From assembly GCA_020721325.1 (NCBI GenBank), contig DYNA01000006.1, positions 1-45,384 on the forward strand: a DNA stretch of 45,384 bases, read 5' to 3'. Position numbers and translations under genes: made by a program. Under the pieces are notes generated by a model that was given only the letters and a program-made list of their open reading frames with translations, had not been told where the DNA came from and searched no databases. Origin of the DNA: Paludibacter propionicigenes. Lineage in GTDB: Bacteria > Bacteroidota > Bacteroidia > Bacteroidales > JAIFNL01. Below, piece after piece: positions 17,422 to 28,951 of this stretch (position 1 is the stretch's first letter; every line of letters begins with the position of its first letter).

Positions 17422-17592
17422 TTTAAAATTTTTAATTAATTAATGAGTATTCAATTTTATTTTAATTTTTTAGTAAAAAAACGTTTTTCCAAATTTTTTA
17501 TTTTAATTTTTTTTTTTTTTTGAAAAAAAGTTTTTTGTTTTTTTTTTGAAAAAACATTTTTTTACTTTAAAATTTATTTTTATATGAAAAAA

Positions 17593-20190
17593 TTATTCTT
17601 CAAAATCTGTATTTTCAATTGTTTCAATGTCTGAAATTTGTTCATTTTCATCGAAAAAATTTTCATTCTCCTCAAAATTAGTTTCATTTTCATCAAAATT
17701 ATTGACTTGATTTTCAGAATTGCGAAGAATTTCTTGATTTTCGATTTCTACATCGCTCAAATGTATTTTTGCGACAGCGGCAATGGAGTCGTTATCGTTG
17801 ATGTTGATTAATCGAACGCCTTGTGTGGCGCGTCCCATAACGCGAAGTTCGGCAACCGAAAGCCTAATGATGATGCCCGATTTGTTGATAATCATTAAAT
17901 CGTCGGAGTCGGTAACGGCTTTTATGGCTATTAAATTTCCGGTTTTTTCGGTAATGTTAATTGTTTTTACGCCTTTTGCTCCTCGGTTGGTAACTCTGTA
18001 ATCTTCTAATTTTGAGCGTTTTCCGTATCCATTTTCGGAAACCACCAAAATGTCTTCGTTTTCAGAATTAATAACTATCATTCCGATTACATCGTCTTCA
18101 TCGCTCAAATTGAAGCCTTTAACGCCCGAAGCGGTGCGCCCCATAGCGCGAACGGTCGATTCATTGAATCGTATGGCTTTTCCTGAACGGTTTGCCAAAA
18201 TAATTTCTTTTGTACCGTCTGTTATTCGGGCAGCCAAAAGGAAATCGTTTTCGCGAACGGTTATGGCATTGATACCGTTTTGGCGTGGACGCGAATAGGC
18301 TTGAAGCGAAGTTTTTTTGATGATTCCTTTTTTGGTAACCAGCGTAATGTAATGATTATTAATGTAATCGGCGTCATCGAGTGTTAGCACTTTCATGTAC
18401 GCTACTACTTTATCGTCTGGTTCTATGTTGAGCATGTTTTGAATGGCTCTTCCTTTGGAGATTTTTGAACCTTCGGGTATTTCATATACTTTTAGCCAGA
18501 AGCATTTTCCTTTTTCTGTAAAGAAAAGCAAGGTATTGTGCATGGTGGCAATGTATAAATGGCGAATGAAATCTTCGTCTCGCGCGGCACTTCCTTTTGC
18601 GCCCTTGCCTCCGCGTGCTTGCGTGCGATACTCGGTTACGGGCGTGCGCTTGATGTAACCCAAATGCGAAATGGTGATTACAACGGTTTCGTCGGCATAA
18701 AAGTCTTCGGGGTTAAATTCTTCGGAAGCGTAAACGATTTCAGAGCGTCTTTCATCGCCAAATTTTGCTTTTACTTCCATTAATTCCTCTTTGATTATTT
18801 TCATGCGAAGTTCCACATTGGCTAAAACTTCTTTCAAATAATCAATGAGTTTCATAATTTCTTGGTATTCTTCTTTTACTTTGTCGCGTTCCAAACCGGT
18901 TAATTTTTGCAACCGCATATCGAGTATGGCTCTTGCTTGAATTTCGGAAAGGCTGAAAGTACTCATTAAACCCAATCGGGCTTCTTCAACGGTCTTAGAT
19001 GCTCTAATTAAGCTAATTACGGCGTCTAAATGGTCTAATGCAATGAGTAAACCTTCTAAAATATGGGCGCGTTCTTCGGCTTTTTTGAGTTCAAATTTTG
19101 TACGGCGAATGACTACTTCGTGTCGATGTTCAACAAAATAATGAATTAACTCTTTGATATTCAACATTTGCGGACGTCCGTTTACCAAAGCAATGTTGTT
19201 TACACTGAAAGAAGTTTGCAGCGGAGTTAATTTGAACAAATTGTTCAAAACCACATTGGCTATGGCATCTCTTTTCAAATCGAAAACAATACGCATTCCG
19301 TTTCTGTCCGATTCGTCGTTGGCGTTTGAAATTCCTTCAATTTTCTTTTCGTTTACCAAAGCCGCCACTTTTTGTATCAATTCGGCTTTGTTTACCATAT
19401 ATGGAATTTCGGTAACAATTATCTTCTCGCCTCCGGTTTTGCTGGTTTCTATGTGGGTTTTAGCCCGAATAACTATCCGTCCTCTGCCCGTGTGAAAGGC
19501 ACTTTTTACGCCTTCGTATCCGTAAATTAAACCGCCCGTTGGAAAATCGGGTGCTTTAATATATTTCATTAACTCACTGATAGTTATGTCGTTATTGTCG
19601 ATATAAGCTATTGTAGCGTCTATGGTTTCGTTTAAATTGTGAGGTGGCATATTGGTAGCCATACCTACTGCAATTCCCGATGCACCGTTTACAATAAGGT
19701 TTGGAATTCGTGTAGGTAAAACGGTGGGTTCTTGAAGGGTGTCGTCGAAGTTGTTGTGAAAATCAACGGTTTCTTTTTCAAGGTCTCCGAGCATTTCTTC
19801 CGAAACTTTGCGCAATCGTGCTTCTGTATAACGCATGGCTGCTGGGCTGTCGCCATCTACTGAGCCAAAGTTACCTTGCCCGTCAACTAACATGTAGCGA
19901 AGCGACCAAGGCTGCGCCATACGAACCATTGTAAAATAAACTGAACTGTCGCCATGCGGGTGATATTTACCTAATACTTCTCCAACAATTCTTGCTGATT
20001 TTTTATAAGCTTTGTTTGAAGCCAACCCTAAACCGTGCATTCCAAACAAAACTCTGCGATGTACGGGTTTCAGTCCGTCGCGTACATCGGGCAATGCTCT
20101 TGAAACGATTACCGACATTGAATAATCAATGTAGGCAGATTTCATTTTTTCTTCAATATTTACTCTTATTATTTTGTCTTCTCCAACCAT
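17593..20190 (-). CDS. gyrA: DNA gyrase subunit A
   Basis: The A subunit of gyrase breaks and rejoins DNA to introduce negative supercoils, together with GyrB. 865 residues. The N-terminal breakage-reunion domain has [20 protein letters not shown], the quinolone region [20 protein letters not shown] and the catalytic tyrosine Tyr121 in [10 protein letters not shown]. The C-terminal domain has repeated beta-pinwheel blades, and a GyrA box reads QARGGKG, which supports gyrase and argues against ParC. The last ~45 residues form a very acidic Asn/Glu/Asp-rich tail ([17 protein letters not shown]), probably regulatory or disordered. At the quinolone-contact positions, Ser82 is the sensitive-type residue while residue 86 is Phe, where E. 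coli has Asp87. Confidence 0.97.
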   Translation of the reverse strand: MVGEDKIIRVNIEEKMKSAYIDYSMSVIVSRALPDVRDGLKPVHRRVLFGMHGLGLASNKAYKKSARIVGEVLGKYHPHGDSSVYFTMVRMAQPWSLRYMLVDGQGNFGSVDGDSPAAMRYTEARLRKVSEEMLGDLEKETVDFHNNFDDTLQEPTVLPTRIPNLIVNGASGIAVGMATNMPPHNLNETIDATIAYIDNNDITISELMKYIKAPDFPTGGLIYGYEGVKSAFHTGRGRIVIRAKTHIETSKTGGEKIIVTEIPYMVNKAELIQKVAALVNEKKIEGISNANDESDRNGMRIVFDLKRDAIANVVLNNLFKLTPLQTSFSVNNIALVNGRPQMLNIKELIHYFVEHRHEVVIRRTKFELKKAEERAHILEGLLIALDHLDAVISLIRASKTVEEARLGLMSTFSLSEIQARAILDMRLQKLTGLERDKVKEEYQEIMKLIDYLKEVLANVELRMKIIKEELMEVKAKFGDERRSEIVYASEEFNPEDFYADETVVITISHLGYIKRTPVTEYRTQARGGKGAKGSAARDEDFIRHLYIATMHNTLLFFTEKGKCFWLKVYEIPEGSKISKGRAIQNMLNIEPDDKVVAYMKVLTLDDADYINNHYITLVTKKGIIKKTSLQAYSRPRQNGINAITVRENDFLLAARITDGTKEIILANRSGKAIRFNESTVRAMGRTASGVKGFNLSDEDDVIGMIVINSENEDILVVSENGYGKRSKLEDYRVTNRGAKGVKTINITEKTGNLIAIKAVTDSDDLMIINKSGIIIRLSVAELRVMGRATQGVRLININDNDSIAAVAKIHLSDVEIENQEILRNSENQVNNFDENETNFEENENFFDENEQISDIETIENTDFEE

Positions 20191-20433
20191 TTAGTTGTTA
20201 TTTTTTTATTAATATTTTTCAAAAGAATCAATGTTTTAATTTTTTATTTTTATTTTTTCATTTTTTTTATAAAAAAAATAAGAAAATATATTGTTTTAAT
20301 CAATTGATTTAAAACAATTTAATTTTAAAAAAAACATTTTTTTGCATCGAATTTTAAAGCACTAAAGTATAAATAAATTCTTTAATAATAAACTTTTTTT
20401 TCTTTTGTTAATAAATTTTATGTTTTTTGAATC

Positions 20434-20466
20434 AAAAAAAGGTTTTAGATTTTTGAGAATCTAAAA
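20434..20466 (-). terminator. Hairpin with minus-strand U tract upstream of gyrA
   Basis: Arms ttttagatt (20443-20451) and aatctaaaa (20458-20466) pair perfectly over 9 bp with a 6-base loop. Read on the minus strand the hairpin is followed by CC and seven T (20440-20434). It could end the transport/gldF operon. Alternatively, as it lies just downstream of the promoter match at 20503-20510, it could act inside a gyrA leader. Confidence 0.5.
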
Positions 20467-20502
20467 AAGTAGTCATTTTTTATTTGCAAACGGTAGCTTT
20501 GC

Positions 20503-20510
20503 CAAAATTA
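20503..20510 (-). promoter_or_regulatory. Candidate -7 promoter element upstream of gyrA
   Basis: Plus-strand CAAAATTA reads TAATTTTG on the minus strand, an exact TAnnTTTG match followed by GCAAAG. It would give a leader of about 300 bases before gyrA, which is long, so it may not be the only gyrA promoter. Confidence 0.35.
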
Positions 20511-20703
20511 AAAACTTTGACAAAGTGCTAATTTAAAAGCAATTACAAGAAAATAAAAGCTCAAATTATGTTTATTTAAAGTTTGCCTTCCTTAGAATCT
20601 GCGATAGAAAAAGAATTTATTTTCATAAAAAAAACTATTAATACAATGATTATCAATTTTTTAATGATTTAATTACAGAATTAAGGATTCTTAAAAAAAA
20701 AAG

Positions 20704-21276
20704 CTAAAATTGTAATCGAAATCCCAGAGTTGGAATGTTTTGGTTTTTAAAAGAATACGAAAATGAAGAATAACTTTCTAAACTCATTTTAAGTGCAAAT
20801 TTATACCTAATTTCTTCTTGTTTGTGTTTTAAAAGATAAGAACCTTTAATCCAGTCAAACAGGTAAGTAGAGGCAGCTAAAGTGAAAGCCGAAAAATAAA
20901 TTAATTTGTATTTTATTAAATCTTGGTCGCCATTGGGGTCTTTCAAAAACAATTCAAAGCCATTTACATCAATATTGTCGTTGAATAAAATAGCCGACAT
21001 GGTTGCGTAAGATGCTAATCTTAAGCCCAATAAGGTGTAGCCCATTTTTTTCTCGCCGCTTTTGAAATGCACATAACCCGGCACAATGGCGGCATTAACC
21101 ATGTCTATCATGCGCAAATTTTCGGAAAGTAAATGAAATTCTTCAAACGACATTGAACTGTCAATTTGAGGAATCAAATAATTGTCATTTTTGTATTTAT
21201 GATAAAAATCAATGTCTTGTGCTATCGAAAATAGCGAAAAAAAGACAAAAATGGCTGTGAAATAATGCTTTTTCAT
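20704..21276 (-). CDS. Small exported protein of unknown function
   Basis: 190 residues with a signal peptide (MKKHYFTAIFVFFSLFSIAQ). The middle contains VPGYVHFKSGEKKMGYTLLG, a loop reminiscent of small Bacteroidota membrane-associated proteins of the DUF5683 kind. Hydrophobic stretches (about 80-98 and 120-140) are followed by a C-terminal segment that ends in aromatic beta-strand-like sequence (TLGFRLQF). It starts 14 bases after gldF and is therefore probably co-transcribed with gldF and the AI-2E-family gene. It is not GldG, which is far longer. No function is assigned. Confidence 0.55.
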   Translation of the reverse strand: MKKHYFTAIFVFFSLFSIAQDIDFYHKYKNDNYLIPQIDSSMSFEEFHLLSENLRMIDMVNAAIVPGYVHFKSGEKKMGYTLLGLRLASYATMSAILFNDNIDVNGFELFLKDPNGDQDLIKYKLIYFSAFTLAASTYLFDWIKGSYLLKHKQEEIRYKFALKMSLESYSSFSYSFKNQNIPTLGFRLQF

Positions 21277-21290
21277 TAAAAAAAAAGAAA

Positions 21291-22022
21291 TTAATAATTT
21301 TTGCTTGAAATAATGGTTTTGGTAATGGAAAGAAAAATTCCGATAACTCCCACAAAATAAACCACATCGCGACTGTCTAAAACACCTCTGCTCATGGATT
21401 TATAATGTTCGTTGATTCCGATTTTTAAAACCAAAGTATTTATTTCGGTGAAAACCGAAAGTGAAGAAATAAAATCGAAACCGATATAGAAAATAAAGGA
21501 AATAAAAACCGCCAAAAGAAATGCTATAACTTGGTTATTTGTTATAGCAGAAGACATTACGCCTATTGAAACGTAAATAGCAGCCAGAAAGAAAAGCCCA
21601 ATGTAAGAACCCCAAGTGCCTCCGGTATCTAAATTTCCCTGTGTTTCGCCCAATAAGTAAACCGATAAAAAATATATCAAACTGGGTAAAATGGAAAAAA
21701 GTACCAAACTAAGTCCGGCAAAGTATTTTGCAAAAACAATTTCAAGCTCTGTAAGTGGCTTTGTATAAAGCAGTTCTATCGTTCCACTGTTTTTTTCTTC
21801 CGAAAAAAGGCGCATACTTACAGCCGGCACTAAAAACAAAAAAACCCATGGCGAAAGGAAAAAAAGGCTGTCTAAGCTGGCATAACCATTGTCGAGAATG
21901 TTAAATTCGCTGGGAAAAACCCATATAAAAAGGCTGTTGATAAGTAAAAATACAATAATTACAACGTATCCGGTTATGGAACTGAAAAAACTACTGAGTT
22001 CTTTTTTAAAAAGTTCAAACAT
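21291..22022 (-). CDS. gldF: Gliding-type ABC transporter permease GldF
   Basis: 243 residues, an ABC-2-type permease with about six membrane helices. It begins MFELFKKELSSFFSSITGYV and contains FFLSPWVFLFLVPAVSMRLF followed by SEEKNSGTIELLYTKPLTE, the classical GldF/NosY-like cytoplasmic loop. It ends with the conserved region around RGVLDSRDVVYFVGVI. GldF works with the exported partner GldG and the ATPase GldA in gliding Bacteroidota; the transported substrate is not known. In most genomes gldG follows gldF directly, but here a 190-residue unknown gene follows after 14 bases. The upstream neighbour is a putative AI-2E-family exporter at a 37-base distance, suggesting one operon. Confidence 0.85.
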   Translation of the reverse strand: MFELFKKELSSFFSSITGYVVIIVFLLINSLFIWVFPSEFNILDNGYASLDSLFFLSPWVFLFLVPAVSMRLFSEEKNSGTIELLYTKPLTELEIVFAKYFAGLSLVLFSILPSLIYFLSVYLLGETQGNLDTGGTWGSYIGLFFLAAIYVSIGVMSSAITNNQVIAFLLAVFISFIFYIGFDFISSLSVFTEINTLVLKIGINEHYKSMSRGVLDSRDVVYFVGVIGIFLSITKTIISSKNY

Positions 22023-22059
22023 TTTCTATTGAATTTTTCGGGTTCTAAAACTTTGAAAT

Positions 22060-23232
22060 TTAAGACTTTATGCTTTCTAAAGCTTCTGTTTTTAAGGTGG
22101 GTTTGTTTTTACTGTTTTTAACCCATTTTATAAACGATTTTATTTTGCTAAAAGTAACAGAATGTTCGTCAGTTCCCTTAGTACCAAGCAGATATGAATA
22201 AGGTCGCATACTTGGAATGTTTTCAAAAATGACTCTTAAAACTGCCATAAACGGCACAATAACCAACATACCCGGAATGCCCCAAACCATTGCCCCAACA
22301 ATTAAACTGAGGATAATAACAAACGCATTCAATTGAACATTTCCACCGACAATATTTGGTGTAAGTATGTTATTTTCAATAAATTGGATAATAAAAAATA
22401 GAACAAACACGCCAACAATTTGGTGAGGGTCGCCTTGTGTAAAAATGGCAAAAGCCAATGGAAACATAAATCCTAAAATAGTACCGAAATAAGGTATGGC
22501 ATTGCAAACGGCAGCAATAATTCCGAGCATAATGGCGTATTTCATGCCAATAATGTACAATCCCAATGAATTTAAAAAGCAAAGTATCAAAACCACTACC
22601 AAAACTCCGCCCATGTAATGCTGCGTGATGTGTGAAACGTCTTGTATGATGTTTGAAACCGGAATGCGGTTGCGGCGAGGCGTAATTTGCATAATAAAAT
22701 TTTTAAATTTATTGCGATTAAAAAGCATGAAAAACATAAAAACCGGAAGCAATCCTATTTTTACTAAAGTGCCAGTGGTTTGAGAGAAAAATTTTCCAAA
22801 GGCTACATCGCCATTATTTAAAGTATTGGTTACCATATTTTTAGCCCAAATTTTTTGTTCCGAAATCGAAATTCCAAAATGCGCTTCTATATAACCGTAA
22901 AGTTTATCAATATTGTGAAGAGTTTGTTCTTGAATAGCAGGTAAATCACTGAGCATGAGTGCTATTTGTTTGTATAAAAACATAAATCCGCCTACGAAAC
23001 CCAAAATCATAAGTACAATGGAAAGCAAATTAGCTAAGATGCGCGGAAAATGCAGTTTTTTTTCAAAAAAAGAAACCAAAGGGTAAATTAAATATGAAAA
23101 AAGTGCTGCAATGGCAATGGGCCACAAAAATTCTTTGGCGCCAATGAGTGAATAAATCAGTAAAATTGCAAATAATAAATAAAAACTTCCTTTGATTACA
23201 AAGGGATAACGCTGAGTTTCGGGCATTTTCAT
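22060..23232 (-). CDS. AI-2E family (PerM/YdiK-like) membrane transporter
   Basis: 390 residues with about seven to eight membrane helices. The family pattern is clear: an N-terminal helix pair (LWPIAIAALFSYLIYPLVSF), a soluble region with VSNIIQDVSHITQHYMGGVL, and the conserved YFGTILGFMFPLAFA. The C-terminal part contains FIIQFIENNILTPNIVGG followed by NAFVIILSLIVGAMVWGIPG. Members export autoinducer-2 or act as sodium/proton antiporters in different bacteria; the substrate here is unknown. First gene of a likely operon with gldF. No exact TAnnTTTG promoter was found within the first 100 bases upstream. Confidence 0.85.
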   Translation of the reverse strand: MKMPETQRYPFVIKGSFYLLFAILLIYSLIGAKEFLWPIAIAALFSYLIYPLVSFFEKKLHFPRILANLLSIVLMILGFVGGFMFLYKQIALMLSDLPAIQEQTLHNIDKLYGYIEAHFGISISEQKIWAKNMVTNTLNNGDVAFGKFFSQTTGTLVKIGLLPVFMFFMLFNRNKFKNFIMQITPRRNRIPVSNIIQDVSHITQHYMGGVLVVVLILCFLNSLGLYIIGMKYAIMLGIIAAVCNAIPYFGTILGFMFPLAFAIFTQGDPHQIVGVFVLFFIIQFIENNILTPNIVGGNVQLNAFVIILSLIVGAMVWGIPGMLVIVPFMAVLRVIFENIPSMRPYSYLLGTKGTDEHSVTFSKIKSFIKWVKNSKNKPTLKTEALESIKS

Positions 23233-25192
<1,960 letters not shown>

Positions 25193-25304
25193 TTTTTTTT
25201 ATGAAAAATAAAATTTTTGGAATAAAAAAACAGCAAAATAAAGCTTTTTTGTAAAAAAAATTCTTTTAAAAAATAAAAAAAAAATCTCTTAAAAAAAAAA
25301 ATAC

Positions 25305-25388
25305 AGTCAACGCATCAATTTGTTGATAAAAAGCTCATTGAAAATTAAATCAAAAGCATTTTTCAAACAATTGATGCGATGACTTTTT
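25305..25388. terminator. Long two-stem inverted repeat between cheB and the IMPase gene
   Basis: The outer arms 25305-25323 and 25366-25384 share agtca-cgcatcaatt-gtt complementarity, with one A-A mismatch and one bulged T. The right arm runs into a T5 tract, and an A run precedes the left arm. Inside, ttgaaaa (about 25338) and ttttcaa (about 25360) can form a second stem. It lies between convergent genes, so a bidirectional terminator is the simplest reading; the length is unusual. Confidence 0.55.
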
Positions 25389-25428
25389 AGTATAAAAAAA
25401 TGTTACTTTAAAATTTTAAAGCAAACAT

Positions 25429-26220
25429 TTAGTTCATAATTTTGAAAATTATATTTTGTAATTCGCTGAAAGCGTTAGAGTTACAAGCTATTATTTCTTG
25501 TCCGTAAAGCCAGTTTTCGCCTTTGTCGAAATCTGAAATTTTTCCACCGGCTTGCTGAACAATAAACGCACCGGCAGCCACGTCCCAAACTTTGAGCGAA
25601 TATTCATAAAAAGCATCGAAGCGACCGCAAGCCACATAAGCCAAGTCGGTAGCAGCCGACCCCAAACGCCGCAAGCCTTGCGAATTGTTCATAAAATATT
25701 TCATGCTTTCCATAAAAGCATCGAGTCGCTTGTAATCGTAATACGGAAAGCCCGTAGCTATCAACGAGTTAGCAACTGTTTCGGTTTGAGAAACCGAAAT
25801 TTGTCTGCCATTCAAATAAGCCGCGCTTCCCTGCCAAGCATAAAAAGTTTCGCCCAAATTCAACTCATGCACCACGCCCATAACAATTTCACTGCCTTTA
25901 ACCAAAGCTATCGAAATGGCAAAAGGTGCTAAACCGTGAATAAAATTAGTGGTTCCATCGAGCGGGTCAATCACCCAATTGTAGAGTTCGCCGCGCTTTT
26001 GGCTGGTGTTCTCTTCGGCTATAAATCCGCTTTCGGGCAACAATTCGGAGAGTTTTAGCACCAATTTTTGTTCCGATGTTTTATCAACAAAAGTTACAAA
26101 ATCATTTTTACCTTTTTTTTCAATGTTTTTGTAAGAAATTTTATTTTTTTGTTCCAAAATAAATTCTCCAACTTCGTGGCAAATTTCAATGACTTCGCTA
26201 CATAGAATTTTATAATCCAT
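25429..26220 (-). CDS. Inositol-monophosphatase family phosphatase
   Basis: 263 residues of the magnesium-dependent, lithium-sensitive phosphatase family (SuhB/IMPase). Metal-binding residues are visible: Glu70 in GFIAEENT, Asp85 and Asp88 in WVIDPLDGTTNF, and the second motif VWDVAAGAFIVQQAGG. The family hydrolyses inositol-1-phosphate and sometimes other sugar phosphates or 3'-phosphoadenosine phosphates; the substrate here is not certain. It starts 28 bases after mtaB on the same strand, so it is probably transcribed with it. In proteobacteria SuhB also binds the transcription machinery, but that cannot be inferred here. Confidence 0.88.
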   Translation of the reverse strand: MDYKILCSEVIEICHEVGEFILEQKNKISYKNIEKKGKNDFVTFVDKTSEQKLVLKLSELLPESGFIAEENTSQKRGELYNWVIDPLDGTTNFIHGLAPFAISIALVKGSEIVMGVVHELNLGETFYAWQGSAAYLNGRQISVSQTETVANSLIATGFPYYDYKRLDAFMESMKYFMNNSQGLRRLGSAATDLAYVACGRFDAFYEYSLKVWDVAAGAFIVQQAGGKISDFDKGENWLYGQEIIACNSNAFSELQNIIFKIMN

Positions 26221-26248
26221 AATTTATTTATCTAATCAGTTGTTTTTT

Positions 26249-27574
26249 TTATAAAAAAGAAATTTTAAAATTTGATTCTTCATAAGTATTTAACTTAATT
26301 TCAATGATTTGATTTATTAACTTTTTGTCAAAATCGGTTTCCACTTTCAAATAATTTTCGGTAAAACCGTGCATTTTTCCTTTGGTTTTTTGTTGTTCAA
26401 AAAGTACTTTTGCCGTTTGACCTTCAAAACGTTTATTAAATTCAGTATGCTTAAAATCAGATAGTTGATGCAATAAATCGCTTCTTCGTTTTATTTCCTT
26501 TGGCAAAATTTTGTTTTCCATTTCGGCAGCCGGAGTATTTTTTCGCACCGAGTAGGAAAAAACGTGCAAAAAGGAAATGTTTAAATTTTTCAAAAATTGG
26601 TACGTTTCCTCAAAATCGGCTTCCGTTTCGCTCGGAAAGCCAACAATTACATCGATTCCAATAAAAGCGTGAGGCAAAAATCGGTTGATTTGAGCTATTT
26701 TGTTGCTAAAAAATTTTGTATTGTAACGCCTTTTCATAAGTTTTAAAATTTTATCACTTCCAGACTGCAAAGGAATATGAAAATGTGGCATTATTTTTTC
26801 CGAACGGCTTACAAATTCAATCATTTCGTCGGTTAGCAAATTGGGTTCGATAGAAGAAATGCGAAAACGTTCAATTCCCTCAATTTTTTCTAATTCTTTA
26901 ATCAATTCAAACAAATTTTCATCAGTTCCAAAACCAAAGTCGCCAATGTTTACGCCCGTTAGCACGATTTCTTTAAAGCCGTTTTCAGCTATTTTTCGAG
27001 CTTCGGCTACCGTTCCGGCTATGGTATTTGAGCGACTTTTGCCTCGCGCCAGCGGAATGGTGCAATAAGTACACGGGTAATTACAACCGTCTTGAATTTT
27101 CAAAAATGAGCGTGTTCTATCATTTAGCGAATAAGCAGAATGAAATTTTTTTACCTGATTAATTTCGCACGAATGCAATTCGGAAGGTGTATTTTTATTT
27201 TGGTTTTTATTTTCGCTTTCTTTTTGACTTTCTAATTCACTTTTTTCTAAAAAATCGAAAAAATCGAATTTGTTTTCAGCACCTAACACCAAGTTAACAC
27301 CTTGAATTTGAGCTATTTCATTGCCTTTGAGTTGCGCATAACAACCATTGACTATTATTTTGGCATCGGGAGCGGTTTTGATGGCTTTATTGATTATGGA
27401 ACGGCATTTTTTGTCGGCTGTATCGGTTACCGAACAGGTATTTATGATGTAAACATCGGCTTTTTCGTCAAAATTTACCCGCTCGTAACCGCGCTCGGCA
27501 AACATTCTGCCCATAGTAGAAGTTTCCGAAAAGTTTAATTTACAACCCAATGTGTAATAGGCTACTTTTTTCAT
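26249..27574 (-). CDS. mtaB: tRNA t6A37 methylthiotransferase MtaB (radical SAM, MiaB-like)
   Basis: Adds a methylthio group to t6A at position 37 of ANN-decoding tRNAs. 441 residues with the three methylthiotransferase domains. The N-terminal auxiliary-cluster cysteines are Cys11 (YTLGCKLN), Cys47 (NTCSVTDTADKKCR, where the TDTADKK context is characteristic of MtaB) and Cys78 (VNGCYAQ). The radical-SAM cluster is Cys164/168/171 in QDGCNYPCTYCTIPLARG. Later come IGIDVIVGFPSETEADFEET and a C-terminal TRAM-like domain. A Glu/Asn/Lys/Gln-rich insertion occupies about 112-135, between the first two domains. It has its own promoter motif 39 bases upstream and leads the IMPase gene. Confidence 0.9.
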   Translation of the reverse strand: MKKVAYYTLGCKLNFSETSTMGRMFAERGYERVNFDEKADVYIINTCSVTDTADKKCRSIINKAIKTAPDAKIIVNGCYAQLKGNEIAQIQGVNLVLGAENKFDFFDFLEKSELESQKESENKNQNKNTPSELHSCEINQVKKFHSAYSLNDRTRSFLKIQDGCNYPCTYCTIPLARGKSRSNTIAGTVAEARKIAENGFKEIVLTGVNIGDFGFGTDENLFELIKELEKIEGIERFRISSIEPNLLTDEMIEFVSRSEKIMPHFHIPLQSGSDKILKLMKRRYNTKFFSNKIAQINRFLPHAFIGIDVIVGFPSETEADFEETYQFLKNLNISFLHVFSYSVRKNTPAAEMENKILPKEIKRRSDLLHQLSDFKHTEFNKRFEGQTAKVLFEQQKTKGKMHGFTENYLKVETDFDKKLINQIIEIKLNTYEESNFKISFL

Positions 27575-28236
27575 TTTCCGTTTTTTGTATAAAAAATTTT
27601 TTTTTCATTTGGCAAAATTAACAAAAAAAAGAAATTTAAAAATTTTTGAAATTTTTGAAATCTAAAATTTTAAAAACTTGTTTTTTTCAAAAGATAAATT
27701 TAATGGAAGAAATAATTTTTACTTTTATAACTAATTGATATTAAGGTTTTAATTTAGATAAAAATTGCAGTTGTCGTCTATTTAAAGAAAAAAGAAGTTA
27801 CTATAAACGAAAAAGTTTGAAAATTTTTAAACTCCTTTAAAGTATTGAATAATAATATCTTACAATTTTTTTTAACACTATTTAGTTCATTTTTTGATTA
27901 AAGAGATTTAAAAATTTAACAATTAAACAAATAAATAATTTGATGGAAAGAAAACAAGTAAATTATTATTTTTTTTCATTTTTTTTATAAAAAAATATTA
28001 AAAATTTTCAATTATAATTCAAAAAAAGTTTTTTTTGTATATGTTTTTGAAAATTAAATCTTTTCAAAAAAAAAGTAAAATTAAAAAGAATTATTTTATG
28101 GAGTTTTTCTTTTTCGATGGATTGAGTTTGTGTGTTTTCGAGTAAGAGTATTTCTTTTTTCAGACAACAAGTAGTTACAAAATTTCGTAATATTGCATAT
28201 AAATTAAATTTATTTATTTTAACTATTCATTAAACC
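27575..28236. other. Long A/T-rich gene-free spacer between mtaB and the LRR gene
   Basis: About 660 bases between divergent genes. It contains the mtaB promoter at its left end. The rest is A/T runs with no convincing hairpin or RNA gene. A 15-codon Phe-rich frame at 28098-28145 exists but is not in front of a phenylalanine-related gene. No TAnnTTTG match was found on the plus strand close to the LRR gene. Confidence 0.45.
27613..27620 (-). promoter_or_regulatory. mtaB promoter -7 element
   Basis: Plus-strand CAAAATTA reads TAATTTTG on the minus strand, an exact TAnnTTTG match followed by CCAAATG. Predicted start near 27606 gives a leader of about 32 bases before the mtaB ATG. Confidence 0.6.
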
Positions 28237-28875
28237 ATGAGAAATTATTTTTTAACACTCGTTTTAATACTTGTTGGCTTTACTTTTTCAAATGCACAAA
28301 TTTTGAGTAAAAGTGAATTAAATAAAGAGCAAACTTATACATCTTTTTCAGAAGCTATGCAAAGCCCCGAAAAGGTTTATAAAATAACTTCAATAAAAGC
28401 TTCACACAGCAGTTTGCCTGAAAATATAAGTTTACTTAAAAATTTGCAAATACTCAATTTAGGGATAAATAATTTGGAAGTATTGCCCGACAATTTTGGT
28501 GAACTGATTTATTTACAAGAACTTGACTTAGGTAACAACAAGCTTTCGGAACTACCGGAGTCGTTTAAAAACTTAATTAATTTAAAAGTTTTAAAACTTT
28601 GGTCAAATAAATTTATTGGTTTTCCTATTTTGCTAACTTCTTTGCCCAAACTCGAATTTTTAGATTTGAGCAGCAATCAATTAACCGAAATTCCGGCTGA
28701 AATTGCTTTAATGAAATCGCTCAAAACCCTTGATTTATCGGGCAACCCTCTCACTAAAATGCCCAAAGAAATGGCGGAAATGAAAAATTTGAAAGAAATA
28801 ACATTAACCGATACCGGTTTAACCGAAAAAAAAGTTAAAAAATGTTTACCCGAAGGTATTCGTATAATATTTTAA
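28237..28875 (+). CDS. Exported leucine-rich-repeat protein
   Basis: 212 residues with a signal peptide (MRNYFLTLVLILVGFTFSNA). After a short leader region, about six 23-residue leucine-rich repeats run from ~60 to ~195, for example LKNLQILNLGINNLEVLPDN, LIYLQELDLGNNKLSELPES, LPKLEFLDLSSNQLTEIPAE and LKTLDLSGNPLTKMPKE. The phase (LxxLxLxxNxLxxLPxx) is the small-protein LRR class that forms a curved binding surface. The final segment (KKVKKCLPEGIRIIF) caps the solenoid. No sorting tail or lipobox, so it is probably periplasmic, or soluble outside the inner membrane. Function is likely protein binding; the partner is unknown. Ends at a clear hairpin terminator. Confidence 0.8.
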   Translation: MRNYFLTLVLILVGFTFSNAQILSKSELNKEQTYTSFSEAMQSPEKVYKITSIKASHSSLPENISLLKNLQILNLGINNLEVLPDNFGELIYLQELDLGNNKLSELPESFKNLINLKVLKLWSNKFIGFPILLTSLPKLEFLDLSSNQLTEIPAEIALMKSLKTLDLSGNPLTKMPKEMAEMKNLKEITLTDTGLTEKKVKKCLPEGIRIIF

Positions 28876-28951
28876 AAAAATAAACGTTATAAGATAAAAA
28901 GAAAGATTGTTTTCTTGTTTTTGTTTTTTTATTTTTCTTTTTCATAGTTTT

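Larger units (their letters stand above)
20191..20703. other. Gene-free spacer upstream of gyrA
   Basis: About 510 bases with no credible coding region. It is very A/T rich, with long A and T runs at 20255-20340. It holds a hairpin followed by a T run on the minus strand (20434-20466) and one -7 promoter match on the minus strand (20503-20510). The segment gcaaacggtagctttgcc near 20485-20503 is the only GC-richer part and contains a small gcaaa/tttgc inverted repeat. No RNA gene was recognised. Confidence 0.5.

Noticed and set aside
28098-28145. 15-codon Phe-rich frame (four Phe in a row) resembling a phenylalanine leader peptide
   Set aside because: Phe codons (TTT/TTC) are expected in T-rich spacers, no terminator/antiterminator pair follows, and the next gene is a leucine-rich-repeat protein.
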